Shown here in pieces: positions 1 through 5,037 of a DNA stretch of 5,037 nt (position 1 is the stretch's first letter; each line of letters starts with the position of its first letter). The DNA is taken from NCBI GenBank assembly GCA_027064485.1, contig JAMOPR010000297.1, positions 1 to 5,037 on the forward strand. The letters run 5' to 3'. Made by a program: the position numbers and the translations under genes. The DNA is from Desulfurobacteriaceae bacterium (GTDB lineage Bacteria > Aquificota > Aquificia > Desulfurobacteriales > Desulfurobacteriaceae). The notes under the pieces are model-generated. The model did not search any database. It worked only from the letters and a program-made list of their open reading frames with translations, and was not told where the DNA came from.

Positions 1-177
1 TAAACCGCCGATGAATTCCCCCATAGGATATCCAGCCAGTCCGGCTGCCAATCCACCTCCAACGGTAATGAGGAGAGAGGGAATGTTTATGAACGCTCCC
101 GGACTGCCGCCTATGACAATAGATATGATGATGAGGAGGAACGCAGCACCTATACCTATAAGGGTAGCTATGTCCAT
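1..177 (-). CDS. motA: Flagellar motor stator protein MotA, N-terminal part (cut by the window edge)
   Basis: Only the first 59 codons are visible; the gene continues past the left edge, and a full MotA is usually about 250-290 residues. MotA is an inner-membrane proton-channel subunit that, with MotB, forms the stator and pushes on FliG to turn the flagellum. The start MDIATLIGIG, a hydrophobic helix at about residues 4-23, the family-typical block GGSPGAFINIPSLLI (23-37) and a second hydrophobic stretch after GGG (about 34-52) match the MotA/PomA N-terminus, with its first two membrane helices. The ATG is preceded, 7 bases upstream, by AGGAG (positions 189-185 on the minus strand). A consensus sigma-28 promoter lies upstream. 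motB would be expected next, beyond the window. The sodium-type homologues PomA/MotP cannot be excluded from this fragment. Confidence 0.9.
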   Translation of the reverse strand, partial: MDIATLIGIGAAFLLIIISIVIGGSPGAFINIPSLLITVGGGLAAGLAGYPMGEFIGGL

Positions 178-226
178 TTACCCTCTCCTGAAAGTGGAAA
201 TGATAAAACTGCCTGTTTAATTATAC

Positions 227-253
227 TTATCGGCAGCTTTTAGGTTCTTTTTA
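227..253 (-). promoter_or_regulatory. Sigma-28 (FliA) flagellar promoter for motA
   Basis: On the minus strand the -35 core TAAA (253-250) is followed by exactly 15 bases and then GCCGATAA (234-227). This is a full match to the FliA/sigma-28 core consensus TAAA-N15-GCCGATAA; the bases after TAAA (AAGA) do not match the extended TAAAGTTT. Transcription would start near position 220, giving a leader of roughly 43 bases to the motA ATG. The element fits wholly inside the gap between the glcD stop and motA, which supports independent late-flagellar control of motA. An overlapping TATAAT (225-220) lacks a recognisable -35 partner. Confidence 0.8.
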
Positions 254-256
254 CTT

Positions 257-1633
257 TTAAGGTAAGTCAAATATTTTTCCGGGGTTTAGTATGTTGTTAG
301 GGTCGAGTGCTTTTTTAATAGCTTTCATTTTTTCTAAGGCTTCGCCAACTTCCCATGGGAGGAATTCCTTTTTCATCCATCCGATACCGTGCTCGCCGGA
401 AACGGAACCTTCAAGGTTTAAAGTGAGTTGAAATACTTCTTTTACAGCTTCTTTTACTTTTTCTTCTTCGTGCGGTTCATACATGAAGTTTACGTGGATG
501 TTGCCGTCGCCGGCGTGCCCAAAGTTTACAACCATGAGGTCATACTTTTGGGCTATTTTGTAAACGCCTTTTATGAGGTCTGGGATTCTGCTTCTTGGAA
601 CGACGACATCTTCGTTGATTTTCTTTGGTTTCAGGTTAACAATTGCAGGAGAGATTGAACGTCTTGCATGCCAGAGGTGTTCTCTTTCTTCTTCCGTTTT
701 TGCAATTTTGATTTCTTCCGCTCCTGTTTTTCTGCATACTTCCATGGCTCTTTCTATCAGTTCGTCAACGATGGACGCGTAGCCGTCAACTTCAACGATT
801 AATAACCCTTCTGCATAAGGAGGAAGACCGATTTTTGCGTAGTTTTCAACTGCAACGATGGAATTCCTATCCAAGAGTTCGCAGGCTGTTGGAATGATTT
901 TTGCCTTAAACATGTTGGCTACTGCTTGTGCTGCCTGTTCTATTTTGGGAAAGATTGCCATTGCCGTTCTTACGGCTTCCGGTTTGGGGATGAGTTTTAG
1001 GTAGGCTTTTGTGATGAAGGCTAACGTTCCTTCTGAGCCTACTATTAAGTCTTTTAAGTTGTATCCTGCAACTGACTTAACGGCTTTTGAGCCTACTTTT
1101 GCGATGCGGCCGTCGGCAAATACTACTTCAAGCTGCATGACGTAGTCTTTTGTTACGCCGTATTTAACGCATCGGGGTCCGCCTGCGTTTTCGGCAATGT
1201 TGCCGCCGATTGTTGAGTATTTATAACTTGAGGGGTCTGGTGGATAGAAGAGTCCTTTCTTTTCAACTTCTTTTTGTAGGTCGTAGGTTACAACTCCCGG
1301 TTCTGTAAGAACGGCTAAGTTGTCTTCGTCTATTTCTAAGATTCTGTTCATTTTTTCGGTCGATACTACTATACCGCCGTTTATGGGGGCTGAACCTCCT
1401 GTAAGACCGGAGCCGGCGCCGCGGGGGTAGATGGGGATTTTTTCTTCGTTGGCGAGGGAGAGGATTTTTGATACGTGCTCTTCGTTTTCGGGAAATACTA
1501 CTAAATCTGGAATGGCTTTGTAGCCTGTAGGTGTGCCGTCGTAGGCGTAAGCGGCGCGGAAGTCGAGGGAGGATTTTACTCTATCTTTTCCGAGAGCTTC
1601 TTTTAGGTATTTCTCAATTTTCTTTACGTTCAT
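257..1633 (-). CDS. glcD: FAD-linked oxidase, GlcD family (D-lactate/glycolate dehydrogenase subunit)
   Basis: This 458-residue flavoprotein probably oxidises a D-2-hydroxyacid (D-lactate or glycolate) to the 2-oxoacid and passes electrons to an acceptor protein or the quinone pool. The N-terminal FAD-binding (PCMH-type) domain covers about residues 38-215, with PRGAGSGLTGG (70-80), PPDPSS (131-136), TIGGNIAENAGGPRCVKYG (141-159) and GSEGTLAFIT (199-208). The C-terminal FAD-oxidase domain (about 220-456) has KINEDVVVPRSRI (338-350), FGHAGDGNIH with His373 and His380, SGEHGIG (412-418) and the ending DPNNILNPGKIF. Length and motif order are normal for GlcD. I chose the ATG at 1633 because GGAGG (1642-1638) sits 4 bases upstream; an in-frame ATG at 1654 adds seven residues but has no such site. 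No GlcE or iron-sulfur GlcF gene adjoins, so substrate and electron partner are undetermined. The gene points away from the hslVU cluster. Confidence 0.9.
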   Translation of the reverse strand: MNVKKIEKYLKEALGKDRVKSSLDFRAAYAYDGTPTGYKAIPDLVVFPENEEHVSKILSLANEEKIPIYPRGAGSGLTGGSAPINGGIVVSTEKMNRILEIDEDNLAVLTEPGVVTYDLQKEVEKKGLFYPPDPSSYKYSTIGGNIAENAGGPRCVKYGVTKDYVMQLEVVFADGRIAKVGSKAVKSVAGYNLKDLIVGSEGTLAFITKAYLKLIPKPEAVRTAMAIFPKIEQAAQAVANMFKAKIIPTACELLDRNSIVAVENYAKIGLPPYAEGLLIVEVDGYASIVDELIERAMEVCRKTGAEEIKIAKTEEEREHLWHARRSISPAIVNLKPKKINEDVVVPRSRIPDLIKGVYKIAQKYDLMVVNFGHAGDGNIHVNFMYEPHEEEKVKEAVKEVFQLTLNLEGSVSGEHGIGWMKKEFLPWEVGEALEKMKAIKKALDPNNILNPGKIFDLP

Positions 1634-1714
1634 TTTTCCTCCGGGCTTTTGCATTTAAGAATGATTTCCATTAAATTATTCTGCAACGTTAGATTCTTCC
1701 ACTCGGGAGGTAAA
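1634..1714. promoter_or_regulatory. Divergent intergenic region between glcD and the hslVU cluster
   Basis: These 81 bases must hold the promoter of glcD (leftward) and most likely that of the membrane protein-hslV-hslU-peptidase-tgt cluster (rightward). I see only weak sigma-70-like elements. Rightward, TTGCAT (1649-1654) is followed after 17 bases by TAAATT (1672-1677). Leftward, AATAAT (1680-1675) resembles a -10 box but has no good -35. Shine-Dalgarno sites for the two flanking genes lie at its ends (1642-1638 on minus, 1705-1710 on plus). No HrcA/CIRCE-type inverted repeat is present. Confidence 0.5.
1658..1682. promoter_or_regulatory. Imperfect 25-bp dyad, possible operator
   Basis: The left arm AGAATGATT (1658-1666) and right arm AATTATTCT (1674-1682) are inverted copies with one mismatch in nine and a 7-base spacer. 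The dyad lies close to the middle of the divergent intergenic region and overlaps the weak promoter-like elements there, where a repressor or activator could control one or both directions. I cannot assign it to a known regulator. In AT-rich DNA such a repeat can arise by chance. Confidence 0.3.
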
Positions 1715-1966
1715 ATGGAAAAGTTAATTTTTGTTATTGTTGTAACTTTTGTTCTGAATCTTCCTTTTGGATGGCTGAGAGGAGGTGTAGAAAAGTTTTC
1801 TAAACAGTGGTTTCTCTACGTTCACATACCTATACCGTTCATTATAGCTATGAGAATTGCACTCGGAGTGCCTTGGAAGTTTGCTCCTCTTTTAGTAGTA
1901 ATTGCAGTTTTAGGGCAGTTTGTTGGTGGTAGGCTTCGTAGACAAATGTTTGTTATGGAGGGGTGA
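1715..1966 (+). CDS. Small three-helix membrane protein of unknown function, first gene of the hslVU cluster
   Basis: I do not recognise a named family for this 83-residue protein. It is strongly hydrophobic, with three likely membrane helices at about residues 3-20, 32-52 and 55-72. Notable spots are [10 protein letters not shown] (15-24), the His-Pro stretch VHIPIPF (36-42) and a basic end GGRLRRQ (71-77). Positive charge is concentrated in the first loop (Arg22, Lys27, Lys30) and the C-terminal tail, suggesting N-terminus outside and C-terminus inside. There is no signal-peptidase site or catalytic motif. The ATG follows GGGAGG (1705-1710) at 4 bases; a longer in-frame start at 1649 has no ribosome site and would run into the glcD start. 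Its TGA shares its final A with the hslV ATG (TGATG), so hslV translation is probably coupled to it. A role with HslUV is possible but unproven. Confidence 0.8.
   Translation: MEKLIFVIVVTFVLNLPFGWLRGGVEKFSKQWFLYVHIPIPFIIAMRIALGVPWKFAPLLVVIAVLGQFVGGRLRRQMFVMEG
1957..1963 (+). promoter_or_regulatory. Ribosome binding site deciding the hslV start
   Basis: GGAGGGG lies inside the end of the upstream membrane protein gene. GGAGG ends 4 bases before the ATG at 1966, a workable distance. The in-frame GTG at 1963 is only one base from the motif, too close, so the ATG is preferred. Being within the upstream coding sequence, the site supports translational coupling. Confidence 0.7.
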
Positions 1967-2496
1967 TGGATTTTCACGCTACTACGATATGTGCTGCGTT
2001 GAGAGACGGCAAAGTAGCAATGGCTGGAGACGGTCAAGTTACCTTAGGTAATACTGTTTTTAAAAACGGTGCGAGAAAGGTCAGGAAAATATACGGCGGT
2101 AGAGTTTTAGCTGGATTTGCCGGTTCTGTTGCTGACGCTTTTGCCCTCCTTGAAAGATTTGAAGATAAACTTCAAACTTACAGCGGCAACCTTTTGAAAT
2201 CTGCCGTTGAGCTGGCAAAAGACTGGCGAACTGATAGAGTTTTGAGGCGTTTGGAAGCAATGCTTTTAGTTGCCGATACTACGAAAATCCTGCTTATTTC
2301 AGGTAATGGAGACGTTATAGAACCTGACATTCCCGTTATGGCTATCGGTTCTGGCGGTGCTTACGCTCAGGCAGCGGCGGTGGCTCTTTACGAGAATACA
2401 AATCTTTCTGCAAGAGAAATTGTTGAAAAATCCCTCCGCATCGCCGGCAACATCTGTATTTATACAAATACGAACATAGTTGTAGAAGAACTTTAA
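1966..2496 (+). CDS. hslV: ATP-dependent protease subunit HslV (ClpQ)
   Basis: HslV is the proteolytic chamber of the cytoplasmic HslUV (ClpYQ) protease, a proteasome-beta-like N-terminal nucleophile hydrolase that forms a double hexamer and degrades proteins unfolded by HslU. The 176-residue product has normal length. It begins MDFHATT, so removal of five residues would expose Thr6 as the catalytic nucleophile. AGDGQVTLG (20-28) supplies Asp22, and Lys38 in GARKVRK corresponds to catalytic Lys33 of the mature E. coli enzyme. Other family blocks are [57 protein letters not shown] and NICIYTNTN near the end. The short MxxFHATT propeptide style resembles Gram-positive and deep-branching HslVs rather than the E. 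coli MTT start. The start overlaps the preceding gene by one base, and hslU follows after 9 bases. Confidence 0.97.
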   Translation: MDFHATTICAALRDGKVAMAGDGQVTLGNTVFKNGARKVRKIYGGRVLAGFAGSVADAFALLERFEDKLQTYSGNLLKSAVELAKDWRTDRVLRRLEAMLLVADTTKILLISGNGDVIEPDIPVMAIGSGGAYAQAAAVALYENTNLSAREIVEKSLRIAGNICIYTNTNIVVEEL

Positions 2497-2501
2497 GGAG
2501 G
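2497..2501 (+). promoter_or_regulatory. Ribosome binding site deciding the longer hslU start
   Basis: GGAGG directly follows the hslV stop codon and ends 4 bases before the ATG at 2506. No purine-rich site precedes the alternative ATG at 2566, so the N-terminal extension of HslU is probably really translated. Confidence 0.75.
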
Positions 2502-2505
2502 CAGA

Positions 2506-3933
2506 ATGCTTAAAAAATTTTTTGGCGGGAAGGAAGAACCTGAAAAGAAAGAAAGTAATTCTTTTATGACACCGGCTGAGATAGTTGCCGAGCTTGACAA
2601 ATACATAGTTGGTCAAAAAGAGGCAAAGAAAGCTGTTGCTATAGCTTTGAGAAACAGGTGGCGCCGTCAGAAGTTGCCACCAGAGATGAGAGAAGAGGTT
2701 GCACCGAAAAACATCATAATGATAGGACCTACCGGCGTTGGTAAGACTGAAATTGCGAGAAGGCTTGCCAAGTTGGTGAGAGCACCGTTTATAAAGGTAG
2801 AAGCTACAAAATTTACAGAAGTTGGTTACGTAGGTAGAGATGTAGAGTCCATTATTCGCGATTTGGTTGAAATAGCTGTTAATATGGTTAAAGAGGAAAA
2901 AATAGCTGAAGTTGAAGAAAGGGCAAAGGAACTTGCCTACGATAGACTTGCTGAAATAATGGTTCCGGAGCCCACAACTGCCCAGCAGTCTTTACAGAGC
3001 CTTTTTGATGTTTTTCTTCCTTCCCAGAAGCCTCAGCAAACCGATGAAAAAATGAAGTCTCACCTTCAGGATGAAAGAAATAGGATAAAAAAGCTTTTGA
3101 AGGAAGGAAAACTTGACGATGAAGTAGTTGAGATAGCCGTTACTGTTGAAACGCCGGGCATAAACGTTATAGGTGTGGGGGGTGACCTTTCCCACATTCA
3201 AGACATGCTTTCTTCCATTTTGCCTAAGCCCAAAAAGATGAGGAAGATGAAAGTAAAAGAGGCACTCCGTTATCTGACTCAAGAAGAAGCCCAAAAGCTT
3301 ATCGATATGGATGAAGTTATAAGAGAAGCTATAAACAGAGTTGAAAATCAAGGAATCGTTTTCATAGATGAGATAGATAAGGTAGCAGCCAAAAGTGGTG
3401 GTAGAGGTCCTGACGTTTCAAGGGAAGGCGTTCAGAGAGATTTACTGCCCATTGTTGAAGGTAGCAAGGTTTCTACAAAATACGGGCTTGTGAGGACAGA
3501 CCATATTCTTTTTATAGCTGCTGGAGCTTTTCACATAGCGAAACCTTCAGACCTTCTGCCCGAACTTCAGGGTAGATTTCCCATAAGAGTTGAGCTTAAA
3601 CCTCTTACCAAAGAAGATTTTGTAAGAATTCTTACAGAGCCCAAAAACGCCCTTACAAAGCAGTATAAATCCCTTTTAGAGACGGAAGGGGTTGAAATAG
3701 AGTTTACGGAAGACGGAATTGAAGAGATTGCAAGGATTGCTGAGGAAGCCAACACAAAGGCAGAAAACATAGGTGCGAGGAGACTTCATACCGTTATGGA
3801 AAGATTGTTGGAAGACTTGTCCTTCAATGCACCAAGTATGAAAGGGCAAAAAGTGGTTATAGATAGAGACTACGTGAGGAGCAAGTTAGAGGGGATAATA
3901 GAAGATGAGGACCTTACAAAGTATATCCTGTAA
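2506..3933 (+). CDS. hslU: ATP-dependent protease ATPase subunit HslU (ClpY)
   Basis: HslU is the AAA+ unfoldase that recognises substrates, unfolds them and feeds them into HslV, whose activity it also switches on. The 475-residue protein shows Walker A GPTGVGKT (74-81), the pore loop GYVG (107-110), a long intermediate (I) domain at about 125-280, Walker B IVFIDEID (284-291), [15 protein letters not shown] (301-315), the LQGRFPIR block with the probable arginine finger Arg357, sensor-2 GARRLHT (423-429) and the tail DEDLTKYIL that docks into HslV. It is about 30 residues longer than E. coli HslU (443). Part of this is a charged N-terminal extension of 20 residues before MTPAEIV, and the rest is in the I-domain. 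The ATG at 2506 is chosen because GGAGG (2497-2501) precedes it by 4 bases; the ATG at 2566, which would give a family-typical start, has no ribosome site. The 3' end overlaps the peptidase gene by 29 bases. Confidence 0.97.
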   Translation: MLKKFFGGKEEPEKKESNSFMTPAEIVAELDKYIVGQKEAKKAVAIALRNRWRRQKLPPEMREEVAPKNIIMIGPTGVGKTEIARRLAKLVRAPFIKVEATKFTEVGYVGRDVESIIRDLVEIAVNMVKEEKIAEVEERAKELAYDRLAEIMVPEPTTAQQSLQSLFDVFLPSQKPQQTDEKMKSHLQDERNRIKKLLKEGKLDDEVVEIAVTVETPGINVIGVGGDLSHIQDMLSSILPKPKKMRKMKVKEALRYLTQEEAQKLIDMDEVIREAINRVENQGIVFIDEIDKVAAKSGGRGPDVSREGVQRDLLPIVEGSKVSTKYGLVRTDHILFIAAGAFHIAKPSDLLPELQGRFPIRVELKPLTKEDFVRILTEPKNALTKQYKSLLETEGVEIEFTEDGIEEIARIAEEANTKAENIGARRLHTVMERLLEDLSFNAPSMKGQKVVIDRDYVRSKLEGIIEDEDLTKYIL

Positions 3934-4942
3934 AGTTAAAAGTAGAGATTGTGATGCTTACGTTTCATTTGATAATGCCGAAAACTTTTACTTAACAAAG
4001 TTTCAATCCTCTTTCGGAATTGGCGTTGTCACTGCTGAAGGTGACGTTTTCTTTTTTACCGATGGCAGGTATTTTGAAAAGGCAAAGCGTTCAGTAAAGC
4101 ATGCAAACGTAATTTTGTGGGAAAACTGGGAAAAGTTTGTTAAAAAGCTAAAAGATTTAAAGTTGAATAGACTGCTAATAGATGATAGAAAGGTAAAGGT
4201 TTCTACTTACGATGCTTTGAAAAAGGATTTTACTGTAAAGATAGAGAGCAATTTCCTTTCAGAGTTTAGAGCAGTTAAGACAGAAGAAGAGATAGCGCTT
4301 ATATCAAGGGCTGTAACCGTTGCTGAAACGGCGCTGAATCACGTTATTCATCTGTTAAAGCCGGGTATAACTGAGCTTGAATTCAGAGCTGAGCTGATAA
4401 AGGCATTTTTTAAATTTGGCGGTGAAGATGAGGCTTTTGAGACTATAGTAGCTTCAGGTAAAGGTTCTGCCATTCCTCACTGGAAAACTTCTAATAAAGA
4501 GATTAGGGACGGTGAAGCGGTTGTGGTGGATTTCGGCGTTCGCGTAGGCGGTTATGTTTCCGACATAACAAGGACGTTTTTGGTAGGTAACGTTTCTTCT
4601 GAGTTAAAAGATATTTACGACGTTGTAAAGGAGGCGCAGAGAATAGGTATAGAAAGTCTTAAAGCGGGTGTTTCTTGTAGAAAAGTGGATGAGACAGTCA
4701 GAAAATACATTGATTCTAAAGGCTACGGTGAATTTTTCGTTCATTCAACCGGTCACGGTATAGGAGTGGAAGTCCACGAAGCGCCGACTATTTCGAAGCG
4801 TTCTTCGGAAATTTTGAGAGAGAACATGGTTGTAACCGTTGAGCCGGGAGTATACGTTCCGGAGTTGGGCGGTGTCAGGATAGAAGATGACTGCCTTATA
4901 ACGGAAAACGATGCTTTCGTTCTTTCTACACTTCCAAAGTAG
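3905..4942 (+). CDS. M24-family metallopeptidase, Xaa-Pro aminopeptidase/dipeptidase type
   Basis: This cytoplasmic two-metal peptidase probably cleaves the bond before proline in peptides (PepP) or in dipeptides (PepQ). The 345-residue product has a short N-terminal creatinase-like domain (about 14-115, with [17 protein letters not shown] and [12 protein letters not shown]) and a pita-bread catalytic domain (about 125-342). All five metal ligands are visible: Asp209 (VVDFG), Asp220 (SDITRTF), His284 (TGHGIG), Glu313 (VEPGVY) and Glu327 (RIEDD). The accessory histidines His192 (IPHW) and His291 (HEAP) are also present. It is nearer in length to the roughly 350-residue Bacillus-type enzymes than to E. 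coli PepP (about 440). The ATG at 3905 lies inside hslU, 29 bases before its last base. It has a modest site GAGGGG (3889-3894) at 10 bases, and no other usual start codon appears before the conserved region begins. The specificity, pepP or pepQ, cannot be decided from sequence, so I give no symbol. Confidence 0.9.
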   Translation: MRTLQSISCKVKSRDCDAYVSFDNAENFYLTKFQSSFGIGVVTAEGDVFFFTDGRYFEKAKRSVKHANVILWENWEKFVKKLKDLKLNRLLIDDRKVKVSTYDALKKDFTVKIESNFLSEFRAVKTEEEIALISRAVTVAETALNHVIHLLKPGITELEFRAELIKAFFKFGGEDEAFETIVASGKGSAIPHWKTSNKEIRDGEAVVVDFGVRVGGYVSDITRTFLVGNVSSELKDIYDVVKEAQRIGIESLKAGVSCRKVDETVRKYIDSKGYGEFFVHSTGHGIGVEVHEAPTISKRSSEILRENMVVTVEPGVYVPELGGVRIEDDCLITENDAFVLSTLPK

Positions 4943-4950
4943 GAGCTTTT

Positions 4951-5037
4951 ATGGAGTTTAAGGTTTTAACCAAAGACGGCAACGCAAGGTATGGTTTGTT
5001 AAAAGGAACTCACGGAATTACAGAAACGCCGTGTTTT
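4951..5037 (+). CDS. tgt: Queuine tRNA-ribosyltransferase (tRNA-guanine transglycosylase), N-terminal part (cut by the window edge)
   Basis: Only 29 codons are visible before the right edge; the full enzyme is about 370-380 residues. Bacterial Tgt swaps guanine-34 for the queuosine precursor preQ1 in the wobble position of tRNAs for Asp, Asn, His and Tyr. The visible part has the family opening: a short beta strand (MEFKVLTKDG), ARYG at residues 12-15, then THGITETPCF (20-29), which in Tgt normally leads into MPVGT. The catalytic aspartates and zinc site lie beyond the window. The ATG follows AGGAG (4941-4945) by 5 bases; that site overlaps the peptidase stop codon and only 8 bases separate the genes, so it reads as part of the same transcript. 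Confidence 0.88.
   Translation, partial: MEFKVLTKDGNARYGLLKGTHGITETPCF

Noticed and set aside
11..220. Plus-strand open frame of 69 codons across the left end.
   Set aside because: It is the antisense of the motA start and its ribosome site; the minus-strand reading gives a clear MotA N-terminus.
220..225. TATAAT on the minus strand upstream of motA as a sigma-70 promoter.
   Set aside because: No TTGACA-like hexamer lies 16-18 bases upstream, and the site coincides with the expected start point of the much better sigma-28 promoter.
209..236. CTGCC/GGCAG inverted repeat (209-213 and 232-236) between glcD and motA, a possible terminator.
   Set aside because: The stem is only five Watson-Crick pairs with an 18-base AT-rich loop and at most four T residues after it in either direction. 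It also overlaps the sigma-28 -10 element, which explains one arm better.
359..368. Perfect palindrome AGGAATTCCT.
   Set aside because: It lies within glcD codons for the conserved KKEFLPW segment and contains a plain EcoRI-like hexamer; nothing suggests a regulatory role.
428..782. Two overlapping plus-strand open frames inside glcD.
   Set aside because: They lie opposite the conserved C-terminal domain of glcD, have no ribosome sites and give composition typical of antisense reading.
1649..1714. Longer N-terminus for the small membrane protein starting at 1649.
   Set aside because: There is no ribosome site, the added residues are not membrane-like or conserved-looking, and the region is needed for the divergent promoters; GGGAGG before 1715 marks the real start.
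2992..3351. Minus-strand open frame of 119 codons inside hslU.
   Set aside because: It is antisense to the HslU I-domain, rich in Phe/Leu/Tyr/His as expected from complementing Lys/Glu codons, and has no family resemblance.

Overview
The window looks like ordinary chromosome of a thermophilic or thermophile-related bacterium. The proteins are rich in Lys, Glu and Arg, AGA/AGG arginine and ATA isoleucine codons are frequent, nearly every gene has a strong GGAGG-type ribosome binding site, and genes are packed tightly. The gene content and protein texture remind me of the Aquificota, especially Desulfurobacteriaceae. That placement is an inference and was not tested by any search. I see no sign of mobile DNA, CRISPR, tRNA or rRNA.

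Left arm, minus strand: the first 59 codons of the flagellar stator gene motA run off the left edge. Upstream of them, in the 79-bp gap after glcD, is an exact match to the flagellar sigma-28 (FliA) promoter core, TAAA-N15-GCCGATAA. Next on the same strand is a complete glcD-type FAD-linked oxidase gene (458 aa), probably a D-lactate or glycolate dehydrogenase. The consensus promoter between the two suggests motA is switched on with late flagellar genes, independently of glcD.

Centre: an 81-bp divergent intergenic region separates glcD from a plus-strand cluster. It holds an imperfect 25-bp dyad that could be an operator.

Right arm, plus strand: a compact cluster of five genes reads small three-helix membrane protein, hslV, hslU, M24-family Xaa-Pro-type peptidase, tgt (cut by the right edge). 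Junctions are a 1-base TGATG overlap, a 9-base gap, a 29-base overlap and an 8-base gap, so the cluster is very likely one transcription unit. HslV (protease) and HslU (AAA+ unfoldase) form the HslUV/ClpQY protease. The M24 peptidase could help recycle proline-containing peptides, but a direct functional link is inference. Tgt makes queuosine-modified tRNA and is probably a passenger.

No wholly new system is evident. The most notable items are the consensus sigma-28 promoter, the uncharacterised membrane protein fused to the hslVU operon, and the long hslU/peptidase overlap lying on the codons for HslU's HslV-docking tail.
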